Positions 48,912 to 62,000 of a stretch of DNA of 64,000 bases are shown here, piece after piece. The position numbers and the translations under genes are program-made. The notes under the pieces are model-generated. The model was not told where the DNA came from. It saw only the letters and a list, made by a program, of their open reading frames with translations, and made no database searches. Location of the stretch: assembly GCA_964594045.1 (NCBI GenBank), contig CAZQKR010000004.1, positions 1 to 64,000 on the forward strand, given 5' to 3'. Origin of the DNA: UBA2365 sp964594045. GTDB lineage: Bacteria > Bacteroidota > Bacteroidia > Chitinophagales > Saprospiraceae. Within the stretch, counting starts at the first letter, position 1; every line of letters starts with the position of its first letter.

Positions 48912-50534
48912 TTATTTTTTTCCTGCCAGCATTAAAGCATTGTATGCATTGACCACACCACCTGTAACACTCAGCGTAGAGAAATCTACCAAAGTGTCTT
49001 TTGTGCCGGGTAAATTTACCTTTGCATCAATTTTTACTGCAGAATCCATGAGTATTTTTCTAACCTTTTTGGCAGAAAGTTCAGGATAATATGATCTGAC
49101 CAATGCAGCAACACCTGCAACAACCGGGGCAGCCATACTGGTACCCTGAAAACTTGCATATTGATCGTCAGGTGTAGTTGAATAGATCGCTACGCCGGGA
49201 GCGAAGAGCTCAACTTCCTTCTGACCGTAATTGCTGAAGACCGCCGGATGCTCATTGCCTTGTTTGAAACTTAAAGCACCAACCTCCATCCAGTTGCTTG
49301 CTTTCTTTTTTCCGCATAATTTTTTTCCGGCAAATTTTCTTACCGGGAAATGGTCTTCCACATCTATATCTTTGGAGTCGTTTCCGGCAGCATGAATGAT
49401 CAATACATCTTTTTTCTCTGCATATTTTACGGCTTTATCAACCGCTTCTTTATCTGAACTGTACATTTTGCCAAAACTCATATTGATGATGGATGCACCG
49501 TTGTCAACAGCATAAATAATACCGTTGGCAACATCCTTATCTCTTTCGTCGCCGTCAGGAACTACTCTGACAGTCATGATCTTTACATTGTCTGCAATGC
49601 CGTCCATACCGATTTCATTGTTTCTCTTGGCTGCAACGATACCTGCCACATGCGTACCGTGGGAAGCATCCGGACCGTCATAAGTGTTATTTCCATACCC
49701 TTTTTCATAAGAATTGCCGTAGTTGTCCCCAACGATATCTCTCGGATCAAAATCAGTGTTGTACGCATAATTGAATTGATTGCCGTAATACTCGAAACCT
49801 CTCTCATACCCTGATTTGATCGTTTCCTTAACGGCTTCAAAACTTTCTAATTTATCTTCTGAAGCCAGCATACCTTCAAGGATTTGTTTACCCAATGACA
49901 GTTGGCTGTCATCACCGGTTGGGATAGAATCCAGGTTGGATTTGGTGATCTCTTTTCCATCGAACAATTTTTCCATCTTGTCCAAAGCCTGGAGCAAATT
50001 GTCTCTTTGAGTGGTTATTCTTTCAAAATTCTTCCTGGCAGTTTCTCTTTTTGAAGTAACCTCTGCCTTGACTTTTTTGTATAACGCATACTCCTTAAGT
50101 TGTTTTTTACTCAGTTTGCTTGAGTCTGCGTTTTCATATTTATAGGCCAGTGACTTGTAAACCCTTGTGACTTCATAGCTGTCCTGACCGACATTTCTTC
50201 CGTCTTTGCCACCTAAAAAGTTCCATCCATGAATATCATCAATGTAACCGTTTTTATCATCATCTATTCCATTGCCCGGAATTTCATCCGTATTGACCCA
50301 CATGACATCCTTAAGATCCTCGTGATCAAAGTCCACGCCTGAATCCAGAATAGCAACTATAACTGGTTTGCCTGTTTTGTTTTTAAGAATTTCTTCATAC
50401 GCTCTGTTGGTTCCGACCCCATACATACTGTCGGTTCTGTAGTCCAGATGCTGCCATGCTCTTAAATCACCCTGCTGGCCAAAAATAGCAGTTGAAATAA
50501 GGATCAATGCGAAAACATACAATACTTTCTTCAT
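48912..50534 (-). CDS. Subtilisin-like serine peptidase (S8 family), exported
   Basis: A 540-residue exported protease with signal peptide MKKVLYVFALILISTAIFGQ. The catalytic triad is complete: Asp in VAILDSGVDFDHEDL (about residue 64), His in DASHGTHVAGIVAA, and Ser in FQGTSMAAPVVAGVAALV. Between Asp and His lies an unusually long insertion of about 190 residues, largely helical and charged (SLAYKYENADSSKLSKKQLKEY, RKNFERITTQRDNLLQAL). No T9SS sorting domain is present at the C-terminus, so it may stay in the periplasm. The ATG at 50534 was chosen for the signal peptide; the open frame extends to 50585. Confidence 0.93.
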   Translation of the reverse strand: MKKVLYVFALILISTAIFGQQGDLRAWQHLDYRTDSMYGVGTNRAYEEILKNKTGKPVIVAILDSGVDFDHEDLKDVMWVNTDEIPGNGIDDDKNGYIDDIHGWNFLGGKDGRNVGQDSYEVTRVYKSLAYKYENADSSKLSKKQLKEYALYKKVKAEVTSKRETARKNFERITTQRDNLLQALDKMEKLFDGKEITKSNLDSIPTGDDSQLSLGKQILEGMLASEDKLESFEAVKETIKSGYERGFEYYGNQFNYAYNTDFDPRDIVGDNYGNSYEKGYGNNTYDGPDASHGTHVAGIVAAKRNNEIGMDGIADNVKIMTVRVVPDGDERDKDVANGIIYAVDNGASIINMSFGKMYSSDKEAVDKAVKYAEKKDVLIIHAAGNDSKDIDVEDHFPVRKFAGKKLCGKKKASNWMEVGALSFKQGNEHPAVFSNYGQKEVELFAPGVAIYSTTPDDQYASFQGTSMAAPVVAGVAALVRSYYPELSAKKVRKILMDSAVKIDAKVNLPGTKDTLVDFSTLSVTGGVVNAYNALMLAGKK

Positions 50535-50646
50535 ATTAAGTTTTTTAAAATTAATGATCAAAATAACAAATTGATAAGGCTGCAAATATCTGATATAAAC
50601 CTCTTAAAATCAAAAAATAAAGATTTTTTTATACGAAGCTTTGTTT

Positions 50647-50679
50647 TTGCCGATAAAATGTGGAATTTTGGTACCTTTG
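50647..50679 (+). promoter_or_regulatory. Bacteroidota-type promoter for recQ
   Basis: TTG (50647-50649), 22 bp, then TACCTTTG (50672-50679). It lies 110 bp before the recQ ATG. Confidence 0.45.
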
Positions 50680-50788
50680 AGAAAAATATTACCAGTTGAT
50701 CTTTTAGTAGATTTTTATTTTCAATCAAAGGATGTGTTTAAACCTTGTTTACGGTTTTTCAGTCACATTTTAACATAATTATCTTATC

Positions 50789-52675
50789 ATGTTCACCGAT
50801 CAGTTTATATATAATATTTTAAAATCCCATTGGGGTTATGAGGTTTTCAGAGAATTGCAGCTTGACATCATCAGGACTATTTTAAACCGGAAGGAAGTCA
50901 TTGGATTACTCCCGACCGGAGGCGGAAAATCCATCTGTTTTCAATTACCTGCTTTATGCTTTTCAGGCTATTCGGTAATTGTTTCTCCACTGATCGCCCT
51001 GATGAAAGACCAGGTTGAATCGAAAGTTGTACAGAATTTGCATGCCGCATACATCAGCCATGAAATGGATAGATCCGGAATTCAAAAAGTTTTTGAAGAT
51101 TGCCGGAATGGGCAAATTAAACTATTGTATATATCACCTGAGCGGATAAATTCTCCGGAATTCATGAATTTTATCCGGTTGAGTCCACCCGAAATGGTAG
51201 TGGTGGATGAAGCGCACTGCATATCACAATGGGGTCATGACTTCAGACCATCTTATCTGGAAATTAACCGGTTAAGAAACATTCTACCGGAGATCAGGAT
51301 CCATGCATTCACTGCAACTGCAGACAAAAAAGTGCTTGCCGATATCGCTGCGTTTTTGGGTATGAAGAAATTTGAATTATTCCGGAAATCATTCAGGAGG
51401 AACAATATTGAATTGACCAACAGATATACCGAGCACAAATTGCGCAGTTTGCTTCACTTGTTGAAAGAAGTCACAGGTGTTGGGATCATCTATGTAAGAA
51501 GCAGGGCCAGAACAGAGGCTATTGCAAGATTTTTGAGAGAAAACCAGATCCAGGCCCTGCACTACCACGCAGGAATGGAATCTCAGGCCAGAGCTGAGGC
51601 GCAGGAAATCTGGATGAACAGCAAGGATTTGATCATGGTGAGCACGAATGCCTTTGGAATGGGCGTGGATAAACCTGATGTCAGATTTGTCATTCATTGG
51701 GATTTGCCTGACGACCTGGAAGCATATTTTCAGGAGGCAGGCAGAGCGGGACGCGATGGCAAGCCGTCGAAAGCGATCATCCTTTACAGCGGAAAAGATA
51801 AAGCTGATCTGGAAGAAAGGATCAATCAGCAGGTTCCTCCGCCGGAATTTCTTAAACTGCTTTGGAAATATTTGTACAATCAGATCAAGGATAAACCGGA
51901 GGATGAAATGATGATCCGGATTTCAATTGATGAAATTTCAGAATTACTCAACTGGAAACGCAGGGTTACGGTCAAATGCCTTAGCAGCCTTTTAAAATCA
52001 GGTGTAATTCGATCTGACAGGGATTTTGAAGACGGTAGTGAGGTGCAATTCATAAATGACGAATGGATGGCAGGAGATTTTGGTCTATCTGATTCAATCA
52101 GACTTTTGCTCAGATCAATGCTTTCAGTGTATGAAAATCTCTGGGATTATTTTGTCCGCATCAATGAAAAAGAGATCGCAGATTTTCTTGGAAGGCCAAT
52201 CGTGGAAGTAGTGGATTTACTAAAGCTGGCGGACGAGAAAGGGTTTATATCTTATGTGTTCAAAGATCCGGTCTATTTGGTAAAAGTATTTCCCTCTAAA
52301 TGGGAAAATGCCTCTAAAACATACCGGAAATACAGAAAAACCAAAGTAACAAAAATGGAATTCATGCGCGACTATACTTCAATGGACATGTGCAGGCAAA
52401 GTTTTATACTTCGCTATTTTGGAGAAAAGGTGCATAAAAATTGCCGCCAATGTGATTATTGCGTTGGGAAATATAATCCAGGTATAAGCGGAACTGAATT
52501 TTCTGAAAAGTCAGGGAAGATCAGGGAAATCCTTAGCCAAAAACCACTTGAACCGGATAAACTTTTGCTTGAATTACCATTTTTTGAATCCGAAAAATAT
52601 CTGGAGGTATTGAAAAGCATGGAATTTGACGGTGAAATACGCTTGGATAACTTTCGAATTTGTTTGGCAGATTAG
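50789..52675 (+). CDS. recQ: ATP-dependent DNA helicase RecQ
   Basis: A 3'-5' superfamily 2 DNA helicase of recombination and repair. The 628-residue protein has Walker A LLPTGGGKSICFQLPAL, the DEAH box VVDEAHCISQWGHDFRP with the aromatic-rich loop, motif III FTATA and motif VI QEAGRAGRDGKPS. The zinc-binding part of the RQC region is RQSFILRYFGEKVHKNCRQCDYC near residue 540. No HRDC domain is evident; the C-terminus is a short extra region of about 65 residues. It is a single gene, followed by the terminator region shared with the convergent giant gene. Confidence 0.95.
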   Translation: MFTDQFIYNILKSHWGYEVFRELQLDIIRTILNRKEVIGLLPTGGGKSICFQLPALCFSGYSVIVSPLIALMKDQVESKVVQNLHAAYISHEMDRSGIQKVFEDCRNGQIKLLYISPERINSPEFMNFIRLSPPEMVVVDEAHCISQWGHDFRPSYLEINRLRNILPEIRIHAFTATADKKVLADIAAFLGMKKFELFRKSFRRNNIELTNRYTEHKLRSLLHLLKEVTGVGIIYVRSRARTEAIARFLRENQIQALHYHAGMESQARAEAQEIWMNSKDLIMVSTNAFGMGVDKPDVRFVIHWDLPDDLEAYFQEAGRAGRDGKPSKAIILYSGKDKADLEERINQQVPPPEFLKLLWKYLYNQIKDKPEDEMMIRISIDEISELLNWKRRVTVKCLSSLLKSGVIRSDRDFEDGSEVQFINDEWMAGDFGLSDSIRLLLRSMLSVYENLWDYFVRINEKEIADFLGRPIVEVVDLLKLADEKGFISYVFKDPVYLVKVFPSKWENASKTYRKYRKTKVTKMEFMRDYTSMDMCRQSFILRYFGEKVHKNCRQCDYCVGKYNPGISGTEFSEKSGKIREILSQKPLEPDKLLLELPFFESEKYLEVLKSMEFDGEIRLDNFRICLAD

Positions 52676-53016
52676 GCAGGGAACCATTTCCAATAATTGA
52701 TCTTCCATCGTAATGATGGTTCTATGGTGAATGGGTAGGTGATAAACTCAAAATCAACAATGGTCATTGATACAGGAGTTTGGTAAATTTCCCGAATGAT
52801 CAAGTTTTTATATTCTGGAAAATTCAGAGAGATCTGATCAACTTTTTCTACTTGCGCTATCCGCTTTGGAGTCTGAATAGCCGACTTATAAACGGAAATC
52901 TTGCCGGGAGATGCCGTGAATCCATAAAGATAATTCAGGCTTTTTTGCGCTTACGGTTTATGAAAAAAAAACGGCAGGAGATTCCTGCCGTTTTTTTTAT
53001 TCAAAAGTGGCTTGAA
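52676..53016. other. Convergent intergenic region between recQ and the giant gene
   Basis: 341 bp with no protein-like frame of its own. It contains the terminator at 52963-52998; nothing else is recognised. Confidence 0.55.
52963..52998 (-). terminator. Terminator after the giant T9SS gene
   Basis: ACGGCAGGA pairs with TCCTGCCGT around a 3-nt loop, flanked by A8 on the left and T8 on the right, so it can work on both strands. It is 19 bp past the stop of the giant gene and about 290 bp after recQ. Confidence 0.9.
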
Positions 53017-56000
53017 TTATCTGATCAGGGTAATATCACCACTAACTGTTTCGCGGGTTCCGTCTTTGTAAAGCACGTCGACCACATAGACATAGACACC
53101 TTGCATTGCCTGCTGGCCTTTGAAGATACCATTCCAGCCGAATTCATATTTCCGATCCAAAGTAAAGGATCCTGATAAGAATACCAATTCACCCCATCTG
53201 TCATAAATGGATACATTGGTTATTTGATCGACATTCTTTCCACCCTCAACCGTGAAAATCTCATTTTTGCCGTCGTTGTTTGGTGAGAAGATGTTCGGAA
53301 TATAAATTTCTTTAGTCAACTCAGTCTGAATGAGTTTGCATACATTGACCACGCATGCTGATGCATCATTACCTGCAGGAATAATATCAACACAATAATT
53401 TCCTGCTTCATTCACAAATAGCGTATCGGCATTTGCTCCAGGGATCAATACACCATCCTTGTACCAGATATAGTTGCCCACATCTGCGGATGTCAAACCG
53501 ATCAATGTAAGTCTCAACACATCAGTTTCACCATCCAGCAACAGATCTTTACCATTAACGACTCCTGAATAGGACGGATAGATCACAACTACAGTTGAGT
53601 CAGCCTGGATACATCCGGAACTATTATCCGTTACGATCAGTTTATACTGACCACCGGTTGTTACCTGGAATGTCCTTTGAGTTGAAACAACTGTATTGCT
53701 TTGATTTCTCCATTCATAGGAGAAGTTTGTTCCGGTGGAAGTTGCAGTTCCGCCAATGGTAACTGTTCCGCCGGCACATGCAAACCCGTCAGGACCTGCG
53801 TCTGCACTAGGTAATGGATCAATGGTTACTTGTACAGTTATACTCTTGGCAACACATGGAGATACAGCAGCTAATGTGTAAGTAAATTTATAGGTACCAA
53901 CCAGTTGACCATCCGTGTCAAAAGTACCGGCTGCAGCATTAAATGCATTTCCTGCACTCGGCCTGTCAGATACCTCTGTCCATGTTCCTCCAGCATCTTC
54001 ACCGGTGATCAAAGTCTCTAATACAAAGTCAGCTCCGGTGCCAAAACATACACTTGGCATGTCGGCAACCACACCGATTTGAGGAGCACGCTGTACAACA
54101 ATGGTCACATTGGCTGATGGTTCACAGAAGTTGCCCTGATTGGTCAGCGTAAAGGTCAGTGTATAAGTCCCCGGTAAAGCAGCAGATGGATTGAATGTAT
54201 TTCCTGCTACAGGATTTCCACCAGGCCCTGATGCAATACTCCAGGTTCCGTTCATCGGTAATCCGGGAGGCGTTGATCTGAGATAACTGTTCAGGTCAAC
54301 ATTACTGCTTCCTTCAGTACAAACATCAGCGATCGGATTAATGGTCCATGGATCGCAATTGCACAGTACAACATTCACCGTCAAAACATCTGATACATTC
54401 TGACAAGGTGGTAAAGCGTTGGTAGTAGTATAGGTAAATGTATACGTACCAGGAGCAACATTCGAGAAGTTGACCACCGACCAGTTTGCATTGAACACAA
54501 CTCCGGAAGCAGGATTATTTGCTGTCCATACACCCGGATCTGTTGAATTGATGTATTGTGTGAAGTCCAGAATGGTATTACCGTTATTGGTCGTACCTGC
54601 ACCGCAAACAGTTTTGATATCTGCATCCACATCAACAGTTGGTGTAATATTTACCACAACTGTTACCTGAGCATTCCCTTTACATCCTGTCGGAGACTCA
54701 ACTTCGAGTGTATAAACACCAGGAAGGGTTACATTAACCGTTTTTGAAGTGCCAATGATCGTTCCTGAAGGGTTCCTCCAGGTATATTTGAAGTAATCCT
54801 GATCTGCAGATAACGTCAAGACCATACCCTGACAGATGGTTTGATTTCCTGTAATGGAAGGAGTAAGTTCATCTGTTTTATTGACCAGAACAGACGAACT
54901 ATTAGAACATCCGATGGCATTTGTCACCACAACCTGGTAAACACCACCGTCACCAATCGTGATGGACGACTGATTGTTCCATGCCGGAACCAAAACACCA
55001 TCCAGGTACCATGTATAAGTGGAGAAGTTTGCCCCGGGCGTCAATGTGATCAGGTCGCCCTCGCAAATATCTCTGGTAGGACCGAGATTTGGAGATACCG
55101 GAGGATATTCAAATACTACAATACTGGTCGTTCCTTTACAGCCATCAGCGTCAGTAACAGTGACACTGTATGTGCCATTGTCCACATTATTCAATGTCTG
55201 CGTAAATTGACCGGTACTCCATGCATAGGTCACAAAACCCGGAGTTGCTGTTAAATTGGTCGTTGCATTAAAACATATAAATACGGTATCAACAGCAGGA
55301 AGTATATCTACGATCACTGTATCCGCGCGTGTAACATCAAATGTAATATCACCTGCGCAATTTCCGTCAGAAACATACAATTCATAGGCACCTTCTCCGA
55401 GATTGATACTGTTTAAAGCAGGACCTTGCCATACCTGTTGGGGCACAACATCGGTCTGAGTCCATACATATTCGATAAATGCCCCACCGGTTGCCGTGAT
55501 CAGGGTAGTTTGCTGATCCCAGCACAATTCGAAGTCTCCAAAAACAAAAGGTGATAATTCATCATCTGCCTGAGCATAAACTGAATCCAAAGCAGGGCAT
55601 CCATCCTTGAACACTTCTATGAAATACCATCCTTCGGCAGTCACTTCAATTGTATCTGTCGTACCTACCATCGGTCCTGTCGGACTTCCAAAATGCCAGT
55701 TGTACACATCGTACCCTGCACCCGCATGGATCTCTGCTGAGAATCCGATACAGAATGAAACTGTATCCGGTAAAGCAGGCAATGAAGTGCTAAGCACCTG
55801 AACTGTAATGGAATTGCTTGTTATACAGCCATTTGCGTCAATTACGTTGGCTGAATAAGTCGTATTTACACTTGGATTCACTGTGATACTTTGAGTGGTT
55901 TCTCCAGTACTCCAACTGTATGAAGTATAAGTTCCGTCAATGGTCAGTGTGGTTGATTCACCAAGACAAATGATCGGATCTCCAAGTATGTCAAATGGTT

Positions 56001-59000
56001 CTATGATATTTTGGCCTACATAAAAGTCGAAGCCATAAGTACACCCATTCGCATCATAAACCTGAACAGTATGTAAACCTTCATCAGTAAGGGTCACACA
56101 ATAATCAGGATCATATACCGTCACCAAACCACCAATAGCCAGTGAATATTCAGCGTATTCAATCGTCACTCCGGGATCCAGTTGCAAGCAAACTTCAACT
56201 TCATTTGCGCCTTCACAGAAAGCCGGATCCGGCGGATCCAGAACAAATCCGGGACGCGGGTTAACAGTTACTGTAATGGTCGTATCATGTTCACAATAAT
56301 GACTGTCAAAAATATACAGATCCAGATCCCATTGCAAAGGATTATCTTCTCCACAGTCAGCAAGGATCTGTACCGGATCAATCTGGAAGCAAGCATCAGA
56401 AGATGTAGCCGGCAGACATTCGAAAGACCACAAATACGTATATTGAGGTGTGCCCGGCTCATCGAAATCCGGACATACCTGGGCAACACCGTCATCATAA
56501 CATAATGTAAGGTCCTCAAGATTAAAGTGTACCGGAGGATAGACCTCAAAACTGACTTCAGCCGTGTTGGTACACCCCAACTCGTCGGTCAATGTGACCG
56601 TATAGGTGTAGATCCCTGGGTCAAAACTTCCATCGATCTGGATAAACGGTGTATTGCCTGATGTCCCGTTAGACCCAACCCAACTAATGGTCAGGTTGCC
56701 AGGGTATCCTTCACAAAGAATATAATCTTCCAGATTGTACAATTCAAAACTTGGATAACATTCTCCCGGAATATAATTCTGCTCCATAACGGGCCTTGGA
56801 TATACAGTTACAATGATGGTATCCAGTCTGCCTTCACATAATACCTGCGGATCAATAACTCTTGCATAATACCATACTTCTTCAGGAGCACAGTAATCAT
56901 TGACAATGGTTAAAACATCATCTATTGTTCCAAACCCGCCAGTGAAATAATGGTTATTCATGCCTACAACATTGGGATTGGGTTCAAACCAGATTTCAAT
57001 ATCCAATGGAGAACCGTCATCCGTCTGCACAACAATATTCAATTGTCCTTCGCTGCATATTTCAGGTTCATCAGCCAAAACTCCCGGTGGAACCGCACAT
57101 GATACTTCAAAAGGAGGACTATATTGCTTTTTATCCAGCCTGCAGGGTGCTGAGTCTTCCCAGCAACCGGCTCCGTCATCTGAGAAGGCGAGGAAGGACA
57201 TCTGGAGATCTTTGTTTTCTGCACATTCCTGCTCATTTTCAAATTCCCTGACTCTTATGGTATACTCCCAGTCAACCTGGGCTGTTTTAGATCCGATTCC
57301 CCATCTGTCTCTGGGTCTGCATGATCCGTTGACGCAAGTTGGAGAGGATCCGTTATTCAGCCAAAAGTAACCATTTGGTAAAACTCCCTCATTAGCCAGT
57401 AAGCCAGTTGTAAGACAATCTGTAAAGTCATCATCACACTCAATATGCCTCATCCTGAGAATACCAAATTCATCCCTGTAAGTACAGAGGTGCGGGAATG
57501 TTCTGTGTACAACAGCTTCGCAATCAGATCCTTCTTCGTGGAAAGTTCCGGCTGTTCCATTGCCGACAGGCATGGAGGCCTCCCAGTCAAAATTAAGGAG
57601 GTCCCAACCAGGTCCGAAATCCGGGATGATTCCATGGAACCAGTCAACCTGTGATTCTCCTGCATCATAGAAGAAAGATACATTGAAAGTAACTTCTTCA
57701 CCCGGGCAGAATGGTCCGTTCAGGTCTCCGCCGTTTTCCCTCCAGGTGGCTTCCCACTGCAATGAAGGGTCGTTTTCTTCACATCCTGCCTCAGGTCCGA
57801 TACAGGTCAAAACCGTAATACGGGTGTATGCACAGAGCGTGAAACCAGGGTCATCAATAGGCGGTCCGTTGGGATCAGCTGTAATGGCCACCCAATAAGT
57901 GAAGATATTACTTTGGATAGCTGTTGTTGTATTTCCATCAAAGCAACTGGTCGTATTGTCAAAGTTATTCAATGGAGTCAGATCACTGCAATCATCTGAA
58001 GCACTGTAGTATACGGACCACAACGGTTCCCAAAGACCGTGAGACACCACTGAAGTGATGAGCGCAGTCGGAGGAACATCGTCTGTCCCGATCTGTACCC
58101 ATACAGTCGGGGATTGACTGAAATCGCATCCCGGAGGCGCTGTCGGATCAGGACAGGCCAGGTCAAGACAGAAATCTCCACATTGTTCATAAATATTGGC
58201 ATAATCAGGGTCTGTGACCAGATCAAAAACGTGTTCCGCATCTTCACAGGTCCTGCCCGGCATATTACATTCAGGGAATGCCGGAGTAATACTTATACTG
58301 AATGTACCGCAATCTATATCGCTTGATCCAACCTTTATATAAACCAATTCTCCATCTTCAAGACATGGTCCGAGGCGGAAAGTAGCAGGCAGTCCTCCGC
58401 AGTCGTAATCCACTAGATAATTTGATACAGAAGTACAGCCCATATCTGCAGGACCAACATAGACTTCCACAACAGGATTACCTCCTATTGACCCGCCATT
58501 GACAGTAATCTCAATTCCTTCAGAATCGTCAGGGAATTCGTAGGTATACCAAACCGCATTATCCTGAGTTATTCCGGAACAATCAGGTACATTCCTGTGA
58601 TCCTGGTTAGGATCGTCATTATAACCAACTGCACAACAAGTTGTACCTGCATGACTTCCTGATCCGGAAAGATCATACGGAGGATTTGGCCATGTTGGGC
58701 ATGGAGAATCGTTGATTGGAGGGGCATTAATCGTGAAATTGAATTGATACCATCCTCCGGTTCCATTATTGTTTCCGATGCCAATATGGTAGGTCGTATT
58801 TGCATCCAATGCTATCCCCATTTCATTTGGTCCGTTGCTCGGGATACAATTTGATAAAGCAGCATCAGGGACAGGACATTCGGTAGTGAAAATTGACATG
58901 AAGCCATCGCCACCTTCTACCCTGAAATCTGTTATATCCAGAGTGATGCCTTCACCATCCGGAGTCGTAAAGCTATACCAAATCACTGCGGCACTGCTAT

Positions 59001-62000
59001 AATCACAACCATCGTAATCAAAATCTTCCGGACAGGCAAAATTGTTGCATCCGCTTACAGGAAATGGCTCACATAAATCATAACCTGCTATCACATTGGC
59101 TCCGGCATCTTCACAGTCATCCGCCGTTGCCGTCTGATCACAGGACAGATCTTGCTGGAGCATTTGGACATTCAGACTGAAATCTCCAGAATTTGCCTCA
59201 GATGTAGATAATTTGAATTGATATGTTCCTTCATCCAGACAAGTGAAATCAAAATTCCCGTCATCAGAACATAATGCAGGTGGTGTATACGCACCGGGAG
59301 GACAAAAAGTATCGTCAGGAGCAGAAACTCCGCCAACTACCGGAAATGAAATGGGTGTTCCATTGGCATTGTCCGGAATAACGCGGATCCTGATACCGTA
59401 ATTCGGAGAAGAGATGGTAAATGTATAAAAAACTGCATTGGTCTGATCATTAGCCGGACACTCTGGAAAGTTTCCTCCCGGACTTGAACAAAGGTTCGTC
59501 TGATTGTTCAGGGTGCCTCCTCCTGTCATATCATATGCAGAAAGATCATCACATGCATCATCATTCGGCGGACCGGAAGTGATGTTGATCTGTATGTTAA
59601 AAGTACCTCCTGAATCCCCGGTTGAACCTACACCAATTAAATATGTGGTATTCGGATTAACTGTGGCAATTGCACCATGCGGACCTAAATCCAAAAGACA
59701 CGGAGAAACAGGAGTTAAATTGCTGCAGTTCGCACTATTATTGAAAACAGTAGTGAACAACTGACCGGTTCCGGAATAATCCAGGAACTGGATGCTCAAA
59801 TCTGATCCCGGGTCTGTGTTGCTGGGCGCTGTAAAGGTAAACCACACAACTTCTTCAAGGTCATAGTCACAGCCTGTTCCGAAATCGCTTGCTTCAGTAC
59901 AGCCGTTGATATTGCTTTCACCGGCAGTGGCATCCACCCACTGACACAGATCACTATTATTGTATATGATATTCGTTGCATTGAAACATTCATCATTGGC
60001 TGGTCTTGGAGGTGTATTTTGTGTGATGTTCAAAGTGAACTGACCAAACTCACCTGCATTTTCACCTGTACCCACCATGATGATGATCACGTCGCCTGTA
60101 TTCAGACAAGGAATGATCAGTTCACCATCACAACCTTCATTGATGTAATTGCTTTCATTATTGCAGCCAACTGAATTCTCGTATGCACCGATATAAAATG
60201 GCCCACCTGCAGGGTTGGCTCCTGAACCGGCAACATTGATCTGAAGATCTGCATTTTGGGTCATGGTATACCTGTAAAATAAAGTCTTACCTTCCGTTGG
60301 GGTCACGCCGCAAATAGTGAAATCCGGACCTGCACAGGTATTGTCTCCATTGGTATTACCCGCTCCAACCACTGTGGGTGTAAACCCTGGTGCGCATGGG
60401 TCATCATTGGGTTTATCTTCATTCACACGCATTTCAAAGTCGAATGCGCCTTCAGCATCACCTCCGAATGCGATCAGGTAAGTATTACCACCGGTGATAT
60501 TGAATGGACCTGCATCTGCTGTAACGCAGGCTGCACCTGCAACCGCAGTGGGTGCATTACAGTTAGCGGTATTATTGAACAATCCTAAAAATGGTGTTCC
60601 TGCTCCGTTTAAATTCCTGAATTCAACAGACGTAGCGTTGGCAGTGGCAACAAACCTGTACCACACAACTGCCTGCTGATCGAAATCACAAGCACCTGCC
60701 GTAAAATCTTCCGGACATGCATCTTCGTTGGTGCCGTTTATTGCTTCCCAGACACATGGATCATAGGTAATTGAAGTTGCATCGATACATTCGTCATTTG
60801 CGGGTGAGTCACTGACCACATTAAAGTCGATACTGAAATCACCTTGCGCACCATCAGGCGAACCAATGGCAAAAATGACTGTTTCACCGTCTTCGATACA
60901 TGCAACAGTAAACTGTGTGCCCAGTGTATTGCATTCAGGTGCAGCATTCGGGAATTGTGTGCTTGGGCATGCTGAAAGAATTGCAACACTTACATTAGTT
61001 GCTGCAGTCCCACTCGTTCCCGTACTGGCTGAAACCGTAACTTCAAGGTCGATATTGGAACCTGTATTATTGGTATAGGTATAAAATACATCATGTGAGG
61101 TCGTGCCGTTCAAACCACAATAAACCAATGAAGCAGTCGCACATGAAGTGGTGCCTTCAATACCGTTGACCAAAACTGCAGCGTTATTGCAAAGGTCATT
61201 GGCAGGTATATTTTTGATGGTGATACCTATATTGAAGTTGGCACTTTCAGTGGTGCTGCTGACCAGCAGATAATAAGTCGTGTTCGGATTGACATTCACA
61301 TCTGTGATGGAACCGGAACCGGAACAGGAACCTGCTACATAGGACAATGAGTTGCAGTTGCCAGTATAAAGGGCAAAAATGGCATTCGGAAGACTTACAT
61401 CTATATCTGCAAGATCTGCCCTGTTGTCCGTGGTAAATTCAAACCATACGCCGTGTAATCCGTTTTGGTTAAAATTACAACCGCCATTGTTGAAATCATC
61501 CTGACATGCACCCACATTATTCCCGGAATTGTTTTCTTCAATACAATCCGTCGGGATGGTACCGAGATCAATTGCACCGTCGCACATGTCATTGGCTACC
61601 GGGTTTGCAGTGGCGGCAAAGTTGATGGTAAATCCGCCTTCCTGTCCGTCCTGACTACCGACTATCAAAATGAAAGTTTCTCCCGGTGGAATACAATCCA
61701 CGGAAAACGGAGAGCCCAGCGTATTACAAACGGGAGTAAATCCCTGGAATGCAGTACCGCCGCAATCCTGAATGACGGCAACACTGACCTGGCTTGCTGC
61801 AGGATAGCTTGCTCCGGCAGTTCCGGTTATTGTAATACTCAGATCCTGATAGGTTCCCGTTGTATTTTCATATTCGTAATGAACGGTATGGGATGTTGCA
61901 TTCAGGCCACAATAATTCCAGTTGCCTGTGGCACAAGCATTGTACCCGTTTACTCCATTGGTTAAAGTAACAGCATTTGCACAAAGATCATTTACCGGAA

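Noticed and set aside
52780..53175. A 131-codon plus-strand frame after recQ
   Set aside because: It runs across the terminator hairpin and into the antisense of the giant gene's sorting domain; no conserved features.
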